Notes: generated from the letters alone by a model not told the origin. Positions 38,201 through 47,435 are shown, counted from the first letter of the stretch. The stretch is 64,000 nt of DNA from Anaerococcus provencensis (GCF_000312365.2 NZ_HG003684.1:1-64000), one strand, 5' to 3'. Numbers and translations are program-made.

Positions 38201-39699
38201 GTAGGATTGTAAGACAGGGAAATGAAAATAAAAAAGTTTATATTTTTAGATATATAACAGAAAACACTTTCGATGCTTATCTTTTCCAAACTTTAGAAAA
38301 CAAACAGAAGTATATTTCTCAAATTATGACTTCAAAAACGCCAGTAAGAGTAGCAGAAGATGTAGATGAGGCAACTTTAAATTATGCAGAGATTAAGGCA
38401 CTTGCAACGAGTAATCCTCTAATCAAAGAAAAGATGGACCTTGATGTAGAGGTTTCTAAACTTAAAATGTTAGAATCAAACTTTAAATCTAATCTTTATA
38501 AGATGGAAGATAAGGTAGTAAAGTTTTATCCAAAAGAAATAGATAGATTAAAGGAAAAAATAGAGAACATAAGAGAAGATATTAAGAATACTGAGCCTTA
38601 TAAAGAAGTAAGTAAAAATACAAAAGAGGAAAATAAATTTACCTCCCTAACCATTGATGAGAAAAAGTATACGGATAAGAAAATTGCAGGGGAGTTTTTG
38701 TTGAATAAAATTAAGGGATTGAAAATTAATGGAGAAATGGATAGAGAAGGAATAAAAGTAGGGAAGTATAGAAACTTTGATCTGTCTATAAAGTATGATT
38801 CTTTTTTTAATAAGTATAACTTTATTTTGAAAGGAAAAGAAGATTATACGGGAGAGTTTGGAACAGACGGATTAGGCAATATTACAAGAATGGATAATAT
38901 ACTAGATAAATTACCGGAAAGACTAGAAGATAATATATCTAAACTAAAAGATACAGAAGAACAATTCCAAATAGCAAAACTAGAAGTACAAAAGACATTT
39001 CCACAAGCTGAGCTTTTGAAAGATAAGTCTCTAAGGCTTTCAGAAGTAAATAATCTTTTGGATATGGGAGATAGTGAAGATATACAACAAGATAATCCAT
39101 TGCTTGAAGAAGTAAAGGAAGAATTAATTAATTTCTTGAATAGAGAATATGAAGAAGATAACAAAGTAGAAGATTTTGATAACCTATTTCCTGATTTAAA
39201 TGACATAAGAATAGCTTATGCAACTACACCAGATGAAAAACATGAGATACAAATTAGTTTAGATTTGGAAAATTATAAAATGAATACCTATGTAGATAAC
39301 ACTTTAATTGACAGCTTTCAGTACACCTATGATCCTTTGGATGCAAGCAATTTGAAAGAGTTAATACAAATAAAGACTGCTATTGACTTTTGGGATTTTA
39401 GTGAGCTTGTAGCAGTTGATGAAAAAAAGTTAAAGGAAATTCTTGGACTTGAAATAGATGATGAAGGTAATTTTTATGATCCATTAAATTTAGACTTGGA
39501 TAATGATGGAATTCCTGATAGATATGATAATGACTTTAAAGATTCTGATTATTTTGAATCTACTTATGATGTTGAAGATAATTTTCATGCTAAAGAAGAA
39601 AGAAAATCTATCATAGATAAGTTACAGGAATATAAGAACGACTTAGCAGAAGACAATAATATAAAAGAAATAGATAACTGTGAGCCTTATGGTAGATAA
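29245..39699 (+). CDS. Giant ArdC-N / N6-methylase-like / SNF2-DEAH helicase ICE protein
   Basis: 3484 residues. The N-terminal ArdC-type ssDNA-binding domain (about 1-95) has [21 protein letters not shown] Ser/Arg/Gly-rich linker (about 275-440) overlaps a second gene. A long repeat-like region follows (two copies near 480-560 and 690-790: [18 protein letters not shown] and [16 protein letters not shown]). The methylase-like core has EPSAGTGRF (about 1791) and NIPF (about 1855). The helicase has AHEVGAGKT (about 2492), VDEAHAYK (about 2655) and RAGRIVRQG (about 2982). An Asp-rich tail motif, [18 protein letters not shown], lies near 3415. Such proteins are typical of large ICEs and are thought to protect or process transferred DNA. 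ATG follows AAGGAGGG. Confidence 0.9.
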   Translation: MPRYDTVDLSRSIYLAKEEFKKDIKKYEEYLKVVGNNYKYPYIHQISIYNMDTKATACAEFDYWKSIGRSVKRGEKGIPLLDIENGKIKYIFDIRQTVSVDHNISEVKLWEYDGKKHLNLLDELIDKFKEKDSQLLLSQENKIDALAGSYVRRKFDEILEGLSDESLKAIQKIDLFNLLKESVKVSVSERMGVSYELKEEDLSILSKISSVDIDKALNFTSNISKNILIDLGREINKLEISEKVQERKNWEQTKDVRERYNKSTANIIEEDHNKLEEGGLEDERESSISRQGISSRGRNLHTSNQGESLRDTWRDLQDGTDESRSGSISTEYGDAERSGYRKAQLLGKDEVELSQGKQGRRLSDNVSTRNVNESSTIQGRRNRGIYQPRRSQDDGSLGTDRRIEGKGLSEIYRTEEEYGYAPTRDGRKGDYPSLKNEHEIKDIGEVELTSFFSANNQKEQTFITSTINQREIDIFLIYGGNNQDGRLPVIAEFSKGKSLKEQANFLKETYIGANGFEIGGRRISAWFGEEGVIFKEGDGARDREGQIVSWEDLASNINDLLDRGEFATNVELIESSSYEIEKITEKLWYLKEDFSDEIKDSYLKSLSEIKEKNFQEKTENLCRKLKDKNFRSELRKEYEVFLEEYKSNPNILRFNHHKVDRIYQDLKDLEIERKVYQSSLTDIESIYSFITKDEIDENLRKGSGFSDGKKRIYDFFREEHTLKEEANFLKNEYGIGGSSHAISGAMGSGEWHDAKGIKYSKGNAEEIKLSWSDVARRIDDLIKENKYIEESIEEDSEKKVYHDIKEESQESIDYQDDLPPTDSEVYTEKINSISTYYYQGQSVASIGENGRLVIYDDFMPNSLKEDLYSLAYEKQLDSSLDHLEDGIVLEGIEDTFYIKDIEEIEGKEYYLLESQSQYDDIPNIIVNSDREIIDDDIVNGFEEFKEFYISKDKIEFNQDNLIDNEEDYWIVEFNESSSLIEKNYEGQRLTKELLDEIKEVDEKIRLQNKAFEEDKYPQLTDEWVGYSKFYFDHIVDGKKVDYYRIDIGDENEANQRGFDFLYEQIGRNQKELNQVSEESKIGEKVLSINQIEDRLFDVLVKDKNLEEEIIKARENLGNDTLASFNSVFQREYAKIMREVSHKQDNLPDDMKSIESVKKLSIRTQNRYREYLDNLFKNYVEADKNMDSIKIGDIVKTEDNKYLKIKNLSNVYDENGNPITYYSYDAYFDKDLKLFSHSFKESNLKVVEILRDSPEEELAKEIEEDKIAVKVGYYYALVDREKTKDIGLEETGSRVYPRKDNPQGNVYTLYKGKSFEESRKVDSLFDEMAIKMKDINLRNLNDVFTLEKEGLFEISDDEVTKFKEGYDIDIKSFGQQFPDYYDDIYVLNKNLEINEAYQNLAYINRENEITFNVDLSQEEKTQIEEIRNKKEVISKLIEKDTKEKKEYYFDPQNEEYLLLSKKVEDGLLKIPYSIKDTIKGKEGFEVELVLDTKKKSLKQNLRYNGYILNTNSAIKYKSYKDLLNSVPYLLDDRHRKVLLEGYLNQQIEKEKEKQEEKSFTEGINVRYQGREYTISNINDKTNPKTIELEDSTGLMNGFITGSETILFNDYNDLDLEVIGNKEVENIEAVKQISFGDFARDLKEEKADKKLKIKYKLEEQQSIQEKEIEEVSLENYKILNEEENLAPSQRLKNNIEAIKLLKNLERENRFAKKEEQEILARYVGWGGLANVFDEEKEGQWLDARNFLKENLTGEEYNRARESTLTAFYTPKLVIDSIYETLSNFGFKKGNILEPSAGTGRFIGNLPEEMNESKFYGVELDSISGKIAKHLYPNANIQVKGFEDTNFSNNLFDVAIGNIPFGEFKVADREYERNNFLIHDYFFAKSLDKVRDGGIIAFITSSGTMDKKSEDVRRYISERAEFLGAIRLPNTTFKRQAGTEVTSDIIFLKKRDRLLKIDEDWVKLDKDEKGLSYNKYFVDNPDMVIGTMEEVSSRFGTSLSCIEREDVSLEEGLKLAIKNIKGKYEKVQIDENLGEKLIPADDSVKNYSFALVDDEIYFRENSIMQKVSLNEKDKGKVEEYLKLNASLRNVIIFQKEDYLDEEIKEEQEKLNSLYDEFSKKYGRLNSKASKKLFREDSNFSLISTLEKLDKEGNFIGKSDIFTKRTIKKAVVIDHTDKSIDALVLSISQKGKVNFDYMEELTDKSRDKLIEELKGEIFLNLDSFEPSDINPFKSAKDLGDFSRSYVTADEYLSGNIREKVEVIDSYIKNIEKELGQKENLADRELLEKELKELHFQKTKLMEVIPKELDASEITVRMGATWIPEQDYKKFMFDLLKTPVSSRWNIDIKYSDFTGEYRVEGKSFDRDNDLASFTYGTNRVNAYKLIEDTLNLRDTKVFDQVEDSDGKKKSVLNQKETMLARSKQEMIKEEFKSWIFDDVERRNRLVEDYNERFNSIRQREYDGSNLTFEGMNPEIELRAHQKDAIARGLFGGNTLLAHEVGAGKTFEMIGIAMESKRLGMSNKSMFVVPNHIVEQFGREFNELYPGANVLCATEKDFTPDRRKRFCSRIATGDYDAVIIGHSQFEKISISKERQEYELQSQIDEIIDYIDEYKRERDQRFTVKQLEKTKKKLETKLEKLSADYKKDDVVTFEELGIDKLFVDEAHAYKNLYLYSKMRNVAGITSTDSQKSSDMLMKCRYMDEITNNKGLVFATGTPVSNSMAELYTMQRYLQCDELKKMKLQHFDSWASTFGETITAIELNPEGNGYRSKTRFAKFYNLPELMNTIKGFMDIKTADVLNLPTPEACYETIKTKPTEEQKKILETFSERADKVRNKQVDSSVDNMLLITNDGKKMALDQRLINTLLPDDPNSKVNTCIKNVFSIWEKYEDKKSAQLIFCDMSTPSKEFNIYDDIKQKLMNLGVPEKEIEFIHNAKNNREKDAIFDKVRKGEIRILLGSTQKMGAGTNAQDKLIAIHDLDIPWRPADLSQRAGRIVRQGNENKKVYIFRYITENTFDAYLFQTLENKQKYISQIMTSKTPVRVAEDVDEATLNYAEIKALATSNPLIKEKMDLDVEVSKLKMLESNFKSNLYKMEDKVVKFYPKEIDRLKEKIENIREDIKNTEPYKEVSKNTKEENKFTSLTIDEKKYTDKKIAGEFLLNKIKGLKINGEMDREGIKVGKYRNFDLSIKYDSFFNKYNFILKGKEDYTGEFGTDGLGNITRMDNILDKLPERLEDNISKLKDTEEQFQIAKLEVQKTFPQAELLKDKSLRLSEVNNLLDMGDSEDIQQDNPLLEEVKEELINFLNREYEEDNKVEDFDNLFPDLNDIRIAYATTPDEKHEIQISLDLENYKMNTYVDNTLIDSFQYTYDPLDASNLKELIQIKTAIDFWDFSELVAVDEKKLKEILGLEIDDEGNFYDPLNLDLDNDGIPDRYDNDFKDSDYFESTYDVEDNFHAKEERKSIIDKLQEYKNDLAEDNNIKEIDNCEPYGR
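30089..30547 (+). CDS. TnpV-like protein encoded in a second frame inside the giant gene
   Basis: 152 residues read in the +1 frame relative to the giant ORF. ATG is preceded by a full AGGAGG (GAAGAAGGAGGCTTAG), unusual inside a coding region. The C-terminal two thirds follow the TnpV pattern: [45 protein letters not shown], and a closing [14 protein letters not shown]. In the giant frame the same DNA encodes only a low-complexity linker, as expected if the TnpV frame carries the constraint. TnpV function is unknown. Confidence 0.72.
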   Translation: MKEKVVLADKEYLVEEGIYIPVIKENPFEIHGGTYKMELMNQEVEVLVPNMEMPKEVDIGKLNYWGRMRLNFLKENKEEDYQIMYLQGTLMSHLLSKEEEIEEFISREEVKMMEAWGLTEELKEKDYLKYIGLKKNMDMLLQEMGEKEIILV

Positions 39700-39731
39700 A
39701 TATATAAGTAATATTGCTAGAGGAAGAGAAT

Positions 39732-40817
39732 ATGAGATTTGATAAAGAAGGATTTAATGAATTTATACAAAATGAGTTTTCTTTTGATGGAGCAACTCAA
39801 AGAATAATTAATAACTTAGTGGAGTATGGAATCAAAAATTTAGGAGATTCAGAGGATAAATTAGTAGACTTTATTCAAACTATAATTAATGATCCGACAG
39901 TTGAAGAAATAAAACAATTTGTAATTAATGAAGAAAAAGAAGAATTAATAGGAGGAATATTAATGGATGTACGAAAAGGAAATATAATTAATACAGAATT
40001 TGGGGAAACAATGGTACTTGATGTGAAAGATAATCAAGCTACACTATTTGATGGTAATCAATTTATTTTAGCTACAGGAATTAAGTTAAATAAGAAAAGC
40101 GAAAAGTATGAATGGGAATCAGTAAGGTATGCCAGCGATATAAAAACTATAGCAAATATGCAAAATATTGATTTTAAAAGTATGAAAAATACAATAGACT
40201 TTCTAGCTGAATATAATTATAAAGAATTTGTAAAAGGGATCGTATCTCTTGAAACAGGAGTGTTAAATGAAGAGGTTCTTAATGTTGCCTATGATAATTA
40301 TATGAGTGATTCAGTAATGGGACTTATTGATGAAAAGTTTATGGATCATATAGATGAGCAAGGATTAGAAGAAAATTTAGAAATTAATCAAGAACAAGTA
40401 GATAAAGAAAGTAAGGACATATTAAACATAGATGGAAATTTAGCTAGTGATATAGAGATCAAAGATTTAAAAGCAAAAGATGGAAGAAGCTTTAAAGTTG
40501 CTTCCTTTTCTATAGCAGAAAATGACAAAGAAGGAAATGTAAAGTTTACTGATTGTTATGCATATGATGATAAAATTAGTCAAGTCGATAATATGAAGAA
40601 AGGTGACTTTGTACATTTATTTGGTAAGGGAAAAATCAACAAAGGAAAGGATGGAAAAGAATATAGGAGTATAAAGATATATTCTGCCAAGTTGTTAAAA
40701 GCAAAGGAGCAGACTAAGGATAAGTCTTCAACTATAGAAAAATTAAGGGAATTTAAAAACAAGAAAAATATAGAAATAGAAAATAAAGGAAGAAAAGATA
40801 ATACTGTAGAAAGGTAG
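39732..40817 (+). CDS. ICE protein with C-terminal SSB-like OB fold
   Basis: 361 residues from ATG 39732 (AGAGGAAGAG precedes it; an in-frame TTG at 39714 is less likely). The N-terminal ~80 residues are helical; the middle (about 75-190) has mixed strands (NIINTEFGETMVLDVKDNQ) and no family I recognise. The last ~100 residues resemble the SSB-like protein at 14144: NIDGNLASDIEIKDLKAKDG, VASFSIAENDKEG, MKKGDFVHLFGKGKI. It is likely to act on single-stranded DNA with the giant helicase immediately upstream. Confidence 0.65.
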   Translation: MRFDKEGFNEFIQNEFSFDGATQRIINNLVEYGIKNLGDSEDKLVDFIQTIINDPTVEEIKQFVINEEKEELIGGILMDVRKGNIINTEFGETMVLDVKDNQATLFDGNQFILATGIKLNKKSEKYEWESVRYASDIKTIANMQNIDFKSMKNTIDFLAEYNYKEFVKGIVSLETGVLNEEVLNVAYDNYMSDSVMGLIDEKFMDHIDEQGLEENLEINQEQVDKESKDILNIDGNLASDIEIKDLKAKDGRSFKVASFSIAENDKEGNVKFTDCYAYDDKISQVDNMKKGDFVHLFGKGKINKGKDGKEYRSIKIYSAKLLKAKEQTKDKSSTIEKLREFKNKKNIEIENKGRKDNTVER

Positions 40818-41585
40818 AATGAAGTAAAAGCTGATATTGCAGGATAAATTTATTTATTCTGTAATATTAGTATATTATAGAAAAACAAATGTGATGAATC
40901 AGAGCTAACAAGAAATGTAATTGATAATATAATATTTTTTAAGTCTTAGCTTTATTCTATTTGCTGCACATAAATAGAATAAAAGAGATTTTTTCTTTAA
41001 TTTAGTATAGATAAACAGACTAATGAAATTATGTATCTGCGTTTATCAAGAAAGTATAGATTAATTTGAAAAAAGATTATAAATCTTTATACAAAGCGAG
41101 ATCTGTTCATCCTTACTAAAAAGTATATGAATGTTAGCCAGCCAAATGTAAAGTTTGATAAATTCAATTGAAAACATAAGGAATAAATTTTTATAGGGGG
41201 ATATATAAATTAATAGTTTTTAATTGCTTTTATTTTTTATTAGCAATAAAATATATACAAGAGTTGAAAGTAAGCAAAAATTTGAAATGTGTGATACAAT
41301 AGTAAATCAATATACGGTGTTTGTAAGAGGAGTAGGTAGTTAATTTTATGAAGCTATAATATGTAAGAAGAGAAGATATATTAAACAAAAAGATAACAAA
41401 TTTGATAAATTCAGGAATATATAAGGATATTATAATTGTTTTTAGTATGATAAAGGATGTCTATAAGATAAAGATGAACATGAATAGTTTGTATTTTTAG
41501 AATTCACTTATATGAAAATTAAATTCTTATTCTGATTGAATTATTTTAACAGAATTAATAGATCTAAAATGGAGGAAAGATAATT
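40818..41585 (+). other. 768-base gap without a supportable gene
   Basis: Stops are frequent in all frames and no ORF of useful length has a ribosome-binding site. An AATTGCTTTTATT...AGCAAT inverted repeat lies near 41222-41248. The last 20 bases carry the ribosome-binding site (GGAGGAAAG) of the response-regulator gene. It marks the boundary between the giant-gene block and the regulatory/bacteriocin cargo, and may contain unrecognisable gene remains. Confidence 0.5.
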
Positions 41586-42254
41586 ATGGATTACTCTATA
41601 TTAGTAGTAGAAGATGATGAAAAAATATTAGATTTAATAGAGATATATCTAAAAAATGAGGATTATATTATAAAGAGAGCTACATCTTCAGAACAGGCAC
41701 TCAAATATATTAAAGAAAAGGAATTTGATTTAGCTATTTTAGACATTATGTTACCAGGTGAAAATGGATATTATATATGCGCCAAGATTAGAGAATCTTA
41801 TAATTACCCAATTATTATGCTTACGGCAAAGGATGATGAATCAAGTAAAATCAAGGGTTTAACTTTTGGAGCGGATGATTATGTAACTAAACCATTTTTA
41901 CCTGGAGAGTTAGTTGCTAGAGTAAAGGCTCAATTAAGAAGATACAATAATTATAATTTAAAAACTAAAGAAGGTACAGGAAATATTTTAACTTATCAAA
42001 ATGTGGATTTAAATATCAAATCAAGAGAAGTTTTAGTTGATGGACAGGAAATTGATTTAACTCCTATTGAATTTATTATTTTAAAATCATTACTAGAGAA
42101 AAAATCTGAAGTACTAGAATCCGAAGATTTATTCTATAAAATATATCCGGATGAATATTATATAAAAAACAATACGGTTTCAGTTCATATTAGGCATATT
42201 AGAGAAAAATTAGGAGAAAAAAATAATATAATAACAACTGTTTGGGGGGGGTAG
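41586..42254 (+). CDS. VanR-like OmpR/PhoB-family response regulator, C-terminus frameshifted
   Basis: 222 residues. The receiver domain has Asp10-Asp11, phosphoacceptor Asp53 (LAILDIMLPG), Thr/Lys in LTAKDD and DDYVTKPF. A winged-helix effector domain (about 130-222) follows. The family ends ...TVWGVGYKI; here the frame runs TVWGG and stops at TAG after a run of eight G (42244-42251). In the next frame VGYKIG and TAA follow, overlapping the kinase start TTG 42264. Two extra or one missing G explain it. Only the last six residues change, so DNA binding may be little affected. No van resistance genes are nearby. Confidence 0.85.
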   Translation: MDYSILVVEDDEKILDLIEIYLKNEDYIIKRATSSEQALKYIKEKEFDLAILDIMLPGENGYYICAKIRESYNYPIIMLTAKDDESSKIKGLTFGADDYVTKPFLPGELVARVKAQLRRYNNYNLKTKEGTGNILTYQNVDLNIKSREVLVDGQEIDLTPIEFIILKSLLEKKSEVLESEDLFYKIYPDEYYIKNNTVSVHIRHIREKLGEKNNIITTVWGG

Positions 42255-42263
42255 GTTATAAGA

Positions 42264-42704
42264 TTGGATAAAGATAAATACTTTGAAAGTATTCTGAAAA
42301 AGCTGATAAAAGAAATTGCTATATTTTTACTTATAGTTTTAAGTTGTATGCTTGCAATTGATATCAATGTATTTAAACTTAATAATGAATTACATAAATT
42401 TTTTATTGTTAGATTGGATATGATTTTTTTTATTGTGTCTTTATTTGGAATAATAGTTATAATAACAAAAGAGTTTTTAAATTTAGAAAAGGAATACATT
42501 AACTTATGTAAAATGATTGATAATTTTGATGAGAGTATAGTAAATCTTCCGATTTACTATAAAACTTTAGAAAGTTCTATAAATAAATTAAAGCTTAAGC
42601 AAAAAGATACAGCATATGAAATCAAAAAACGAGTTAATAACATATTTAGCTCACGACTTGAGAACTCCTTTAACATCTATCATTGGGTATCTATCAATGC
42701 TTGA
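42264..42704 (+). CDS. Histidine kinase, N-terminal sensor half (frameshifted)
   Basis: The first ~118 residues hold two membrane segments (about 12-35 and 50-72) and a HAMP-like linker of a VanS-type sensor kinase. The frame then diverges at AAAAAA (42625-42630, in ATCAAAAAACGAG): it reads EIKKRVNNIF instead of the expected E-I-K-N-E-L-I-T-Y and stops at 42704. Removing one A joins it to the kinase core below. The start is TTG, overlapping the end of the regulator gene. Confidence 0.75.
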   Translation: MDKDKYFESILKKLIKEIAIFLLIVLSCMLAIDINVFKLNNELHKFFIVRLDMIFFIVSLFGIIVIITKEFLNLEKEYINLCKMIDNFDESIVNLPIYYKTLESSINKLKLKQKDTAYEIKKRVNNIFSSRLENSFNIYHWVSINA

Positions 42705-43290
42705 TGAAATGAGGGACTTGCCAAATAAACAAAGAGAGCAATATATTATACAAGTATTAGAAAAGTCATTGGAATTAGAAGAGCTAATAAATCAATTTTT
42801 TGAAATTACCAGATTAAATAATGGTGAGATTAGTATTTCTAAAGGAAAAATTGATCTAGAGTATTTTTTAATACAATTAAAGGATGAATTATATCCTATG
42901 ATGAAAGAAAATGATAATAAGATAAAAATATTCAGTGAGGGACAAATATTTGTAAATGTTGATCCAGATAAGATGAAAAGAGCCTTTGAAAATATCTTTA
43001 AAAATGCACTTTTGTACTCTTATTCTAATATAGAAATAAAAGTTAAAATATATCAAACTTATAAGTTTGCAATTGTAAAAGTTATTAATGAAGCTGATAC
43101 GCTAGAAGAAGCACAGATGAGAAATATGTTTAACAAGTTTACTAGATTAAATGGAGCAAGAAATTCTAAAAAAGCAGGTTCTGGTTTAGGGCTACCTATC
43201 GCAAAAGAAATAGTTGAATTACATGGTGGCAAGATAGAGGTAGAAAGTTTTAAAAATAAAGTTATTTTTACCGTAAGTGTGCCAAAATAA
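42616..43290 (+). CDS. Histidine kinase, C-terminal catalytic half (frameshifted)
   Basis: The part from about NELITYLAHDLRTPL onward is a complete dimerisation and ATPase region. It has the phospho-acceptor His in YLAHDLRTPLTS (about residue 13), the N box FENIFKNALLYSYS, a G1-like RNSKKAGSGLGL segment, and the C-terminal HGGKIEVES. ATG 42616 has no ribosome-binding site and lies in the sensor half's frame overlap, so it is not a real start. One base deleted in the A6 run would restore a ~340-residue VanS-like kinase. A terminator follows. Confidence 0.78.
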   Translation: MKSKNELITYLAHDLRTPLTSIIGYLSMLDEMRDLPNKQREQYIIQVLEKSLELEELINQFFEITRLNNGEISISKGKIDLEYFLIQLKDELYPMMKENDNKIKIFSEGQIFVNVDPDKMKRAFENIFKNALLYSYSNIEIKVKIYQTYKFAIVKVINEADTLEEAQMRNMFNKFTRLNGARNSKKAGSGLGLPIAKEIVELHGGKIEVESFKNKVIFTVSVPK

Positions 43291-43308
43291 AAAGTAAAAT
43301 AAGAATAG

Positions 43309-43350
43309 CACCTCGATTATGTTTTAATTTACATAATTGAGGTGTTTTTT
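43309..43350 (+). terminator. Terminator after the two-component genes
   Basis: CACCTCGATTATG (43309-43321) pairs with CATAATTGAGGTG (43332-43344) with one mismatch, followed by TTTTTTA. Confidence 0.9.
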
Positions 43351-43467
43351 ATTTTTTGGAAATTAAAACACAAAACAATAATATATATTAAAATAAAAAT
43401 AAGGAATAGGAAGATTGAAGTAGGGTTTCAGTTTAATTTAAACTTCCTTTTTTAGTAAGAGAGGTAT

Positions 43468-43716
43468 TTGATGGAATTAGAAATTAGGAATGTAAATAAA
43501 AAATTTAAAGATAAAATAGCGGTTAATAATGCATCAGCTACATTGACTCCAGGAGTTTGGGGACTCTTAGGTGCAAATGGTGCTGGGAAAACAACTTTAA
43601 TAAAAATGATCACTGGATTTGGAGCAGTTCCAAGTGGGACAAGGAAAAAAACAAGGACTATCTCAATAAATACTAACGCAAGCACAAGTATAAAATGGGC
43701 TAAAGTGACTTATTAG
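43468..43716 (+). pseudogene. Truncated ABC-transporter ATPase
   Basis: The first ~50 residues are the start of an ABC ATPase (LEIRNVNKKFKDKIAVNNAS, Walker A GANGAGKTT). After KMITGF the frame changes to an unrelated basic sequence and ends at 43716; signature and Walker B motifs are missing. ATG 43471 follows AGAGAGG at suitable spacing. Placed behind a two-component system, it was probably part of a peptide-sensing or detoxifying transporter whose remainder was deleted. Confidence 0.65.
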
Positions 43717-43768
43717 CTTATTTATGATATAATATATCTTAACAATAAAACGGATAAGGGGTAATAAT

Positions 43769-43978
43769 ATGGCAATTTCTTATAAACCATTATGGCACTT
43801 ATTGGTAGAAAGAGAAATGAACAAAGAAGACTTAAAAAGAGCTGCAAACATAACAAGCAACATAGTTTCAAGAATGAGCAAAAACTCTTATGTGAACTTA
43901 GAGTCATTAGAAAAGATTTGCTTGGCATTAGATTGTAAGATTGAAGATGTTGTTGAAATCATTAAAGATACAGACTAA
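43769..43978 (+). CDS. Small XRE-family transcriptional regulator
   Basis: 69 residues: a Cro/CI-type helix-turn-helix (KPLWHLLVEREMNKEDLKRAA, ITSNIVSRMSKNSYVNLESLEKICLAL) and a short tail. ATG follows AAGGGG with good spacing. Its target is unknown; it may control the following bacteriocin region. A terminator follows ten bases after the stop. Confidence 0.8.
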   Translation: MAISYKPLWHLLVEREMNKEDLKRAANITSNIVSRMSKNSYVNLESLEKICLALDCKIEDVVEIIKDTD

Positions 43979-43987
43979 CAGTTGTAA

Positions 43988-44018
43988 AACCACTCGATTA
44001 TATAATTGGGTGGTTTTT
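43988..44018 (+). terminator. Terminator after the small XRE regulator
   Basis: AACCAC (43988-43993) pairs with GTGGTT (44010-44015), extendable by TC/GG wobble pairs, followed by a T-run. It also lies at the end of a minus-strand HTH remnant. Confidence 0.7.
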
Positions 44019-44193
44019 ATCATCTTCAGATAGTTTCTTATATTTGATTGAAATGAATTATAGAAAATCTCAATAAAAATATCTATACCATTATTGAAAG
44101 AACGCATAATTTGCGATAATTCACTGACAAGTTTAACTTATGTGCAAATCTTAAATCTTTTAGGCGTTCCTGTAATGTTATTTTACACTTCAT
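44000..44193 (-). pseudogene. Broken HTH regulator on the minus strand
   Basis: ATG at 44193-44191 follows a strong AAGGAGG (44207-44201 on the minus strand). It reads MKCKITLQERLKDLRFAHKLNLS, an XRE-type start. The expected ELSQIMR follows in another frame, after a shift of two bases near 44129, and further downstream KLSEDDK appears in yet another frame. The gene is no longer intact. Confidence 0.45.
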
Positions 44194-44207
44194 AACAGAT
44201 GACCTCC

Positions 44208-44581
44208 TTGATACAAAATATTATTGTAAATATTATATCATACCATTTCCACAATCGCGGAAAAATGGGAATAAAAATAGATATTCCAAGATTTAGGACA
44301 TACGGGAATAGGAACAAAAATACAATATCATACAGACATAGAGAAAATTGATCTTTGAAAATGGAATAATCGGTCTGTAAGGATATGTATCTATGAGGAA
44401 GTAGGCGATGACTTTCTAAATATCAGAAAAGAGCTTGCCAAGTAGAACAAAACGTTGCTGTGAGATTCGGGGGGCAGGAACTACATCAGGTGTAACCGAC
44501 AAAAATAAAAAACGCAATTTATACTTGCAAAGTAAAAATGAATATGATAAACTATAATTAGTTATTAATAAGGAGTTACAG
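44208..44581. other. 374-base gap with degenerate sequence before the second XRE gene
   Basis: No intact gene is visible. One frame reads YEEVGDDFLNIRKELAK before a stop near 44445, which looks like the end of a lost protein. ATTATTGTAAATATTATAT near 44220 could hold a promoter for the minus-strand HTH remnant. AAGGAG at about 44570 belongs to the next gene. Confidence 0.4.
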
Positions 44582-44812
44582 ATGAAAAATAGAATTAAGG
44601 AAGTTAGAAAAGAAAAACATATCACTCAAGAAAAGCTTGTTGAAAATATAGATATTACAAGACAATATATAAGTTTGATAGAGCGAGGGGATGAAACACC
44701 ATCTTTAAAAGTGGCTAATGAAATAGCAAAGGGATTAGGCACTTCTATGTATGCAATTTTTGATTTGGATGGTACTGGAGAGTATAGGTGTTCATTTTGT
44801 AATCATAGCTGA
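44582..44812 (+). CDS. XRE-family regulator with C-terminal Cys pair
   Basis: 76 residues. The helix-turn-helix is textbook: IKEVRKEKHITQEKLVENID, ITRQYISLIERGDETPSLKVANEIAKGL. The C-terminal CSFCNH may bind a metal. ATG follows AAGGAG. Its position directly before the lactococcin-972-like operon makes it the prime candidate regulator of that operon; this is inference. Confidence 0.85.
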   Translation: MKNRIKEVRKEKHITQEKLVENIDITRQYISLIERGDETPSLKVANEIAKGLGTSMYAIFDLDGTGEYRCSFCNHS

Positions 44813-44861
44813 TAAACACTAATTGATATAGTGATTAAAATTTATAAGGAGGTGAATGTTT

Positions 44862-44903
44862 ATGAATTATAAAAATCCTCAGAGGTATAAAAACGGAGAT
44901 TGA
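44862..44903 (+). CDS. 13-codon leader ORF before the bacteriocin gene
   Basis: AAGGAGGTGAATGTTT precedes ATG 44862. The ORF reads MNYKNPQRYKNGD and stops at TGA 44901-44903, 54 bases before the bacteriocin precursor. The ribosome-binding site is near perfect, so it is probably translated. Product or leader function is unknown. Confidence 0.35.
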   Translation: MNYKNPQRYKNGD

Positions 44904-44956
44904 GTATTTTTATAGGGATGAAGTAAATTAATTGTAATTGTACAAGGAGGTATAAT

Positions 44957-45370
44957 ATGTTAAACAAAATGAAGAAGTTTGTGGCGTTGTCTTCTATGGC
45001 GGTAATGATGTTAATAAGTACTAATGCAGTTTTTGCAGCGGAAGTAAATACGAGTGTAAATGATGATGTTAATAAAACCGTAATTTCAACATCTTATGGA
45101 GATATGACTGAGGGTGAAATTCAACCAGCATGGTTGGGATATGGTCCGATTACTAGATATCCAGCTGAAGGTGGAACTTGGGAATATGGCTTTTGGGATG
45201 CAAAAGTTCGTTCTTACTATACAGTGAATCGTTGCCATGGAAGTACTGTAAAATTGAATGGTAAAGAGAGTCGTTCTATAGACACTGCATCAGGTAAAAA
45301 ATCATATGCGGAACTTTGGGCACTTCAGCATAATGGTAATGATAGATATTACTATAGAGTTTGCAAATAA
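44957..45370 (+). CDS. Lactococcin-972-family bacteriocin precursor
   Basis: 137 residues. A Sec signal peptide ends at Ala27 (STNAVFA / AEV). The C-terminal domain carries the family hallmark EGGTWEYGFWDAKVRSYY, the HGSTVKLNG strand, and a closing aromatic-rich DRYYYR. Lactococcin 972 binds lipid II and blocks septum formation in sensitive cells. Two Cys residues (in NRCHG and at the C-terminal RVCK) are present, unlike the Cys-free prototype as I recall it. ATG follows AAGGAGG. Immunity and ABC genes follow in the same direction. Confidence 0.88.
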   Translation: MLNKMKKFVALSSMAVMMLISTNAVFAAEVNTSVNDDVNKTVISTSYGDMTEGEIQPAWLGYGPITRYPAEGGTWEYGFWDAKVRSYYTVNRCHGSTVKLNGKESRSIDTASGKKSYAELWALQHNGNDRYYYRVCK

Positions 45371-45393
45371 GTAGAAATATCAAAGATTTAATA

Positions 45394-45422
45394 GAGAGTG
45401 CGAGGGAGTTCCTTACACTCTC
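45394..45422 (+). terminator. Hairpin between bacteriocin precursor and immunity gene
   Basis: GAGAGTG (45394-45400) pairs with CACTCTC (45416-45422), followed by a weak T-rich stretch. Its position suggests partial termination, giving more precursor mRNA than immunity/transport mRNA. Confidence 0.55.
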
Positions 45423-45443
45423 CTTATATTTGGAGGAAATTCT

Positions 45444-47435
45444 ATGAAGAAATTGATTACCTTATGTGGTATTGCCATTTCAATAGTTATATTGGTACTT
45501 TCTGTTAATTTATTAGAAACAAGACAAAATAGCAAACCTTTTAATTCTAATATGATTGTAGAAATAAGTACCACAAACACCAAGACAGATAAAAAGCAAT
45601 TGATAGATGAGCTTAATAAAATTGCTGAAAATGGTGGAGTTTATAAAGAAGTTGCAAGCAAAGACGATTTTCTGAAAAAAAGAAATATAATTTGGTTTGG
45701 AAAAAATAAGCCACAGTCAGATAACATTATAATAAAGAATAATAATATTGATTGGTTATCAAATGACTTTAATGGGAAACTAATTCACAGTAGTGAGATG
45801 GGAGAAATTCCTTTATCAGGGGAATATGCCATTACAGATAATTTGAAAATTGAATTAGAAGAGTGGGCAAATAAAAATGATATACGAATAACTTTTTTTA
45901 AAGATATTAATTTAATTAAAACAATATATTTAACTTTGGTGGAAAATCCTATAGGTAATTCATTAGTAGCGATGTATATAATAACAACAATGCTTTTTAT
46001 TTCATATTTTATTGTGAAGGCAAAAGAAAGAGCCATTAAGCTATTATCTGGCGTGAGGCAGGTTAATATTATAAAACATGATGTTTTATTTTTGTCAAAA
46101 AATATGATATTAGGATTTTTAATGGGTACTGCTGGAATATCAATTTATTATGGAATCACAAAAAATGTAGAAAATTTATTCTTGATATTTAAATCATCAT
46201 TGACTTTGATTCTTTTGGCTATTTTTATTTTAATGATAATTGCTATTTTGCTTTCTGCGGTAGTTTCACCAAAAGTCAGTCATATTTCAGACAGAGAAAT
46301 ACCACTTAAGAGATTTAATTATTTAATTATATCTTTAAAAGTTATAGCGATACTGTTTTCGGTATCAGTTTTAGCTAATACAGTATTATCAGCAACCATA
46401 GCAATGAAAATGTCAAATGAACATGCATCATGGAGTGCAATCAAAAATAACTACAGATTATCATTTTCTGAACTTGATGAATTGTATGAAGATAGTAATG
46501 TAAAAGAAATAGAACGATTTATTAACTCTATGCAAAGAAGTAATGATATGAGCATATCATTAGTTGTAGATAAAAGTATAGAAATTGACAATGAATTAAA
46601 AGAATCTGGCTTTGATCATTTTGTTATTTCTGATAAGGCATGGATAAATGCTATGGGTGTTGGTATAAATGAAGAAAAGATAAATGGTAAATTAAAAAGT
46701 TATAGTTTTGAGGATATAAATCCATCATTAAAAAAATTCATATTAGAACAGATGCCACTATTGATAAATGAAGATATAGTCAAAACCCAAAATCTAAAAT
46801 TTTATACATTTGAAGGGAACACAATAAGAGCGTTAGCACCCAATACAGGGGATATGGATGCTTTTATAACTTTAAAAAATCCACTACTTGTTGTGATTGA
46901 TAATCCTGCTGATGAATTAAAAACAAAGGGCTTTACAATACCAGCATTGTCCAGTGGAAATATAATTTTTTCTGATAAAGATAATTTGGACAAAAGTTTA
47001 AGCGAAACTGCTATAAAGAATTACGTAATATCAGTAGATAGTATTGCCGATTTAGCATTAAAAACCGCTCAAGATTTTCAAAAGCAGTTTTTAAATCATG
47101 TATTTGGAGGAATATTGTTATTGATTACTATAATTTATGCAGGAGTATTAGAATCTAAGTTGTGGGCATATAAGAATAAGAAAAAAATATATGTCATGGT
47201 AACTAATGGTAATAAATATTTTGATATTTTTAAATTCAATATGAAAAATGATATTTGTTTGTTTATAATTGTTATTTTGATTTCAGGGGTATTTACACGT
47301 TTTTTTAGAAGTGTTGGAATTAACATTATTGGCATTGTGATAATTATGGTTACTTTGTTTTATGTGATCGGATTATATTTTGCTCACCGTATTTCTTCAA
47401 AAAAAGAATTTGTTAATGCAATTAATAGAGTGTAG
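45444..47435 (+). CDS. Bacteriocin-associated 7TM integral membrane protein (immunity/export)
   Basis: 663 residues. There is one N-terminal membrane segment (about 5-22), an extracellular region, a cluster of four segments (about 166-190, 213-236, 248-280, 294-322), a second large extracellular loop (about 330-545), and three C-terminal segments (about 552-570, 594-612, 622-645). This is the layout of the lactococcin-972-associated 7TM protein family, thought to form an immunity or export transporter with the ABC ATPase. ATG follows TTGGAGG. Confidence 0.85.
   Translation: MKKLITLCGIAISIVILVLSVNLLETRQNSKPFNSNMIVEISTTNTKTDKKQLIDELNKIAENGGVYKEVASKDDFLKKRNIIWFGKNKPQSDNIIIKNNNIDWLSNDFNGKLIHSSEMGEIPLSGEYAITDNLKIELEEWANKNDIRITFFKDINLIKTIYLTLVENPIGNSLVAMYIITTMLFISYFIVKAKERAIKLLSGVRQVNIIKHDVLFLSKNMILGFLMGTAGISIYYGITKNVENLFLIFKSSLTLILLAIFILMIIAILLSAVVSPKVSHISDREIPLKRFNYLIISLKVIAILFSVSVLANTVLSATIAMKMSNEHASWSAIKNNYRLSFSELDELYEDSNVKEIERFINSMQRSNDMSISLVVDKSIEIDNELKESGFDHFVISDKAWINAMGVGINEEKINGKLKSYSFEDINPSLKKFILEQMPLLINEDIVKTQNLKFYTFEGNTIRALAPNTGDMDAFITLKNPLLVVIDNPADELKTKGFTIPALSSGNIIFSDKDNLDKSLSETAIKNYVISVDSIADLALKTAQDFQKQFLNHVFGGILLLITIIYAGVLESKLWAYKNKKKIYVMVTNGNKYFDIFKFNMKNDICLFIIVILISGVFTRFFRSVGINIIGIVIIMVTLFYVIGLYFAHRISSKKEFVNAINRV

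Noticed and set aside
41586..43290. Possible vancomycin-resistance (van) locus
   Set aside because: Only VanR/VanS-like regulators are present and both are frameshifted. No vanH, ligase, vanX or related gene follows.
43452..43685. Minus-strand ORF opposite the ABC fragment
   Set aside because: It mirrors the ABC frame, has no ribosome-binding site and matches no family; it is a shadow.
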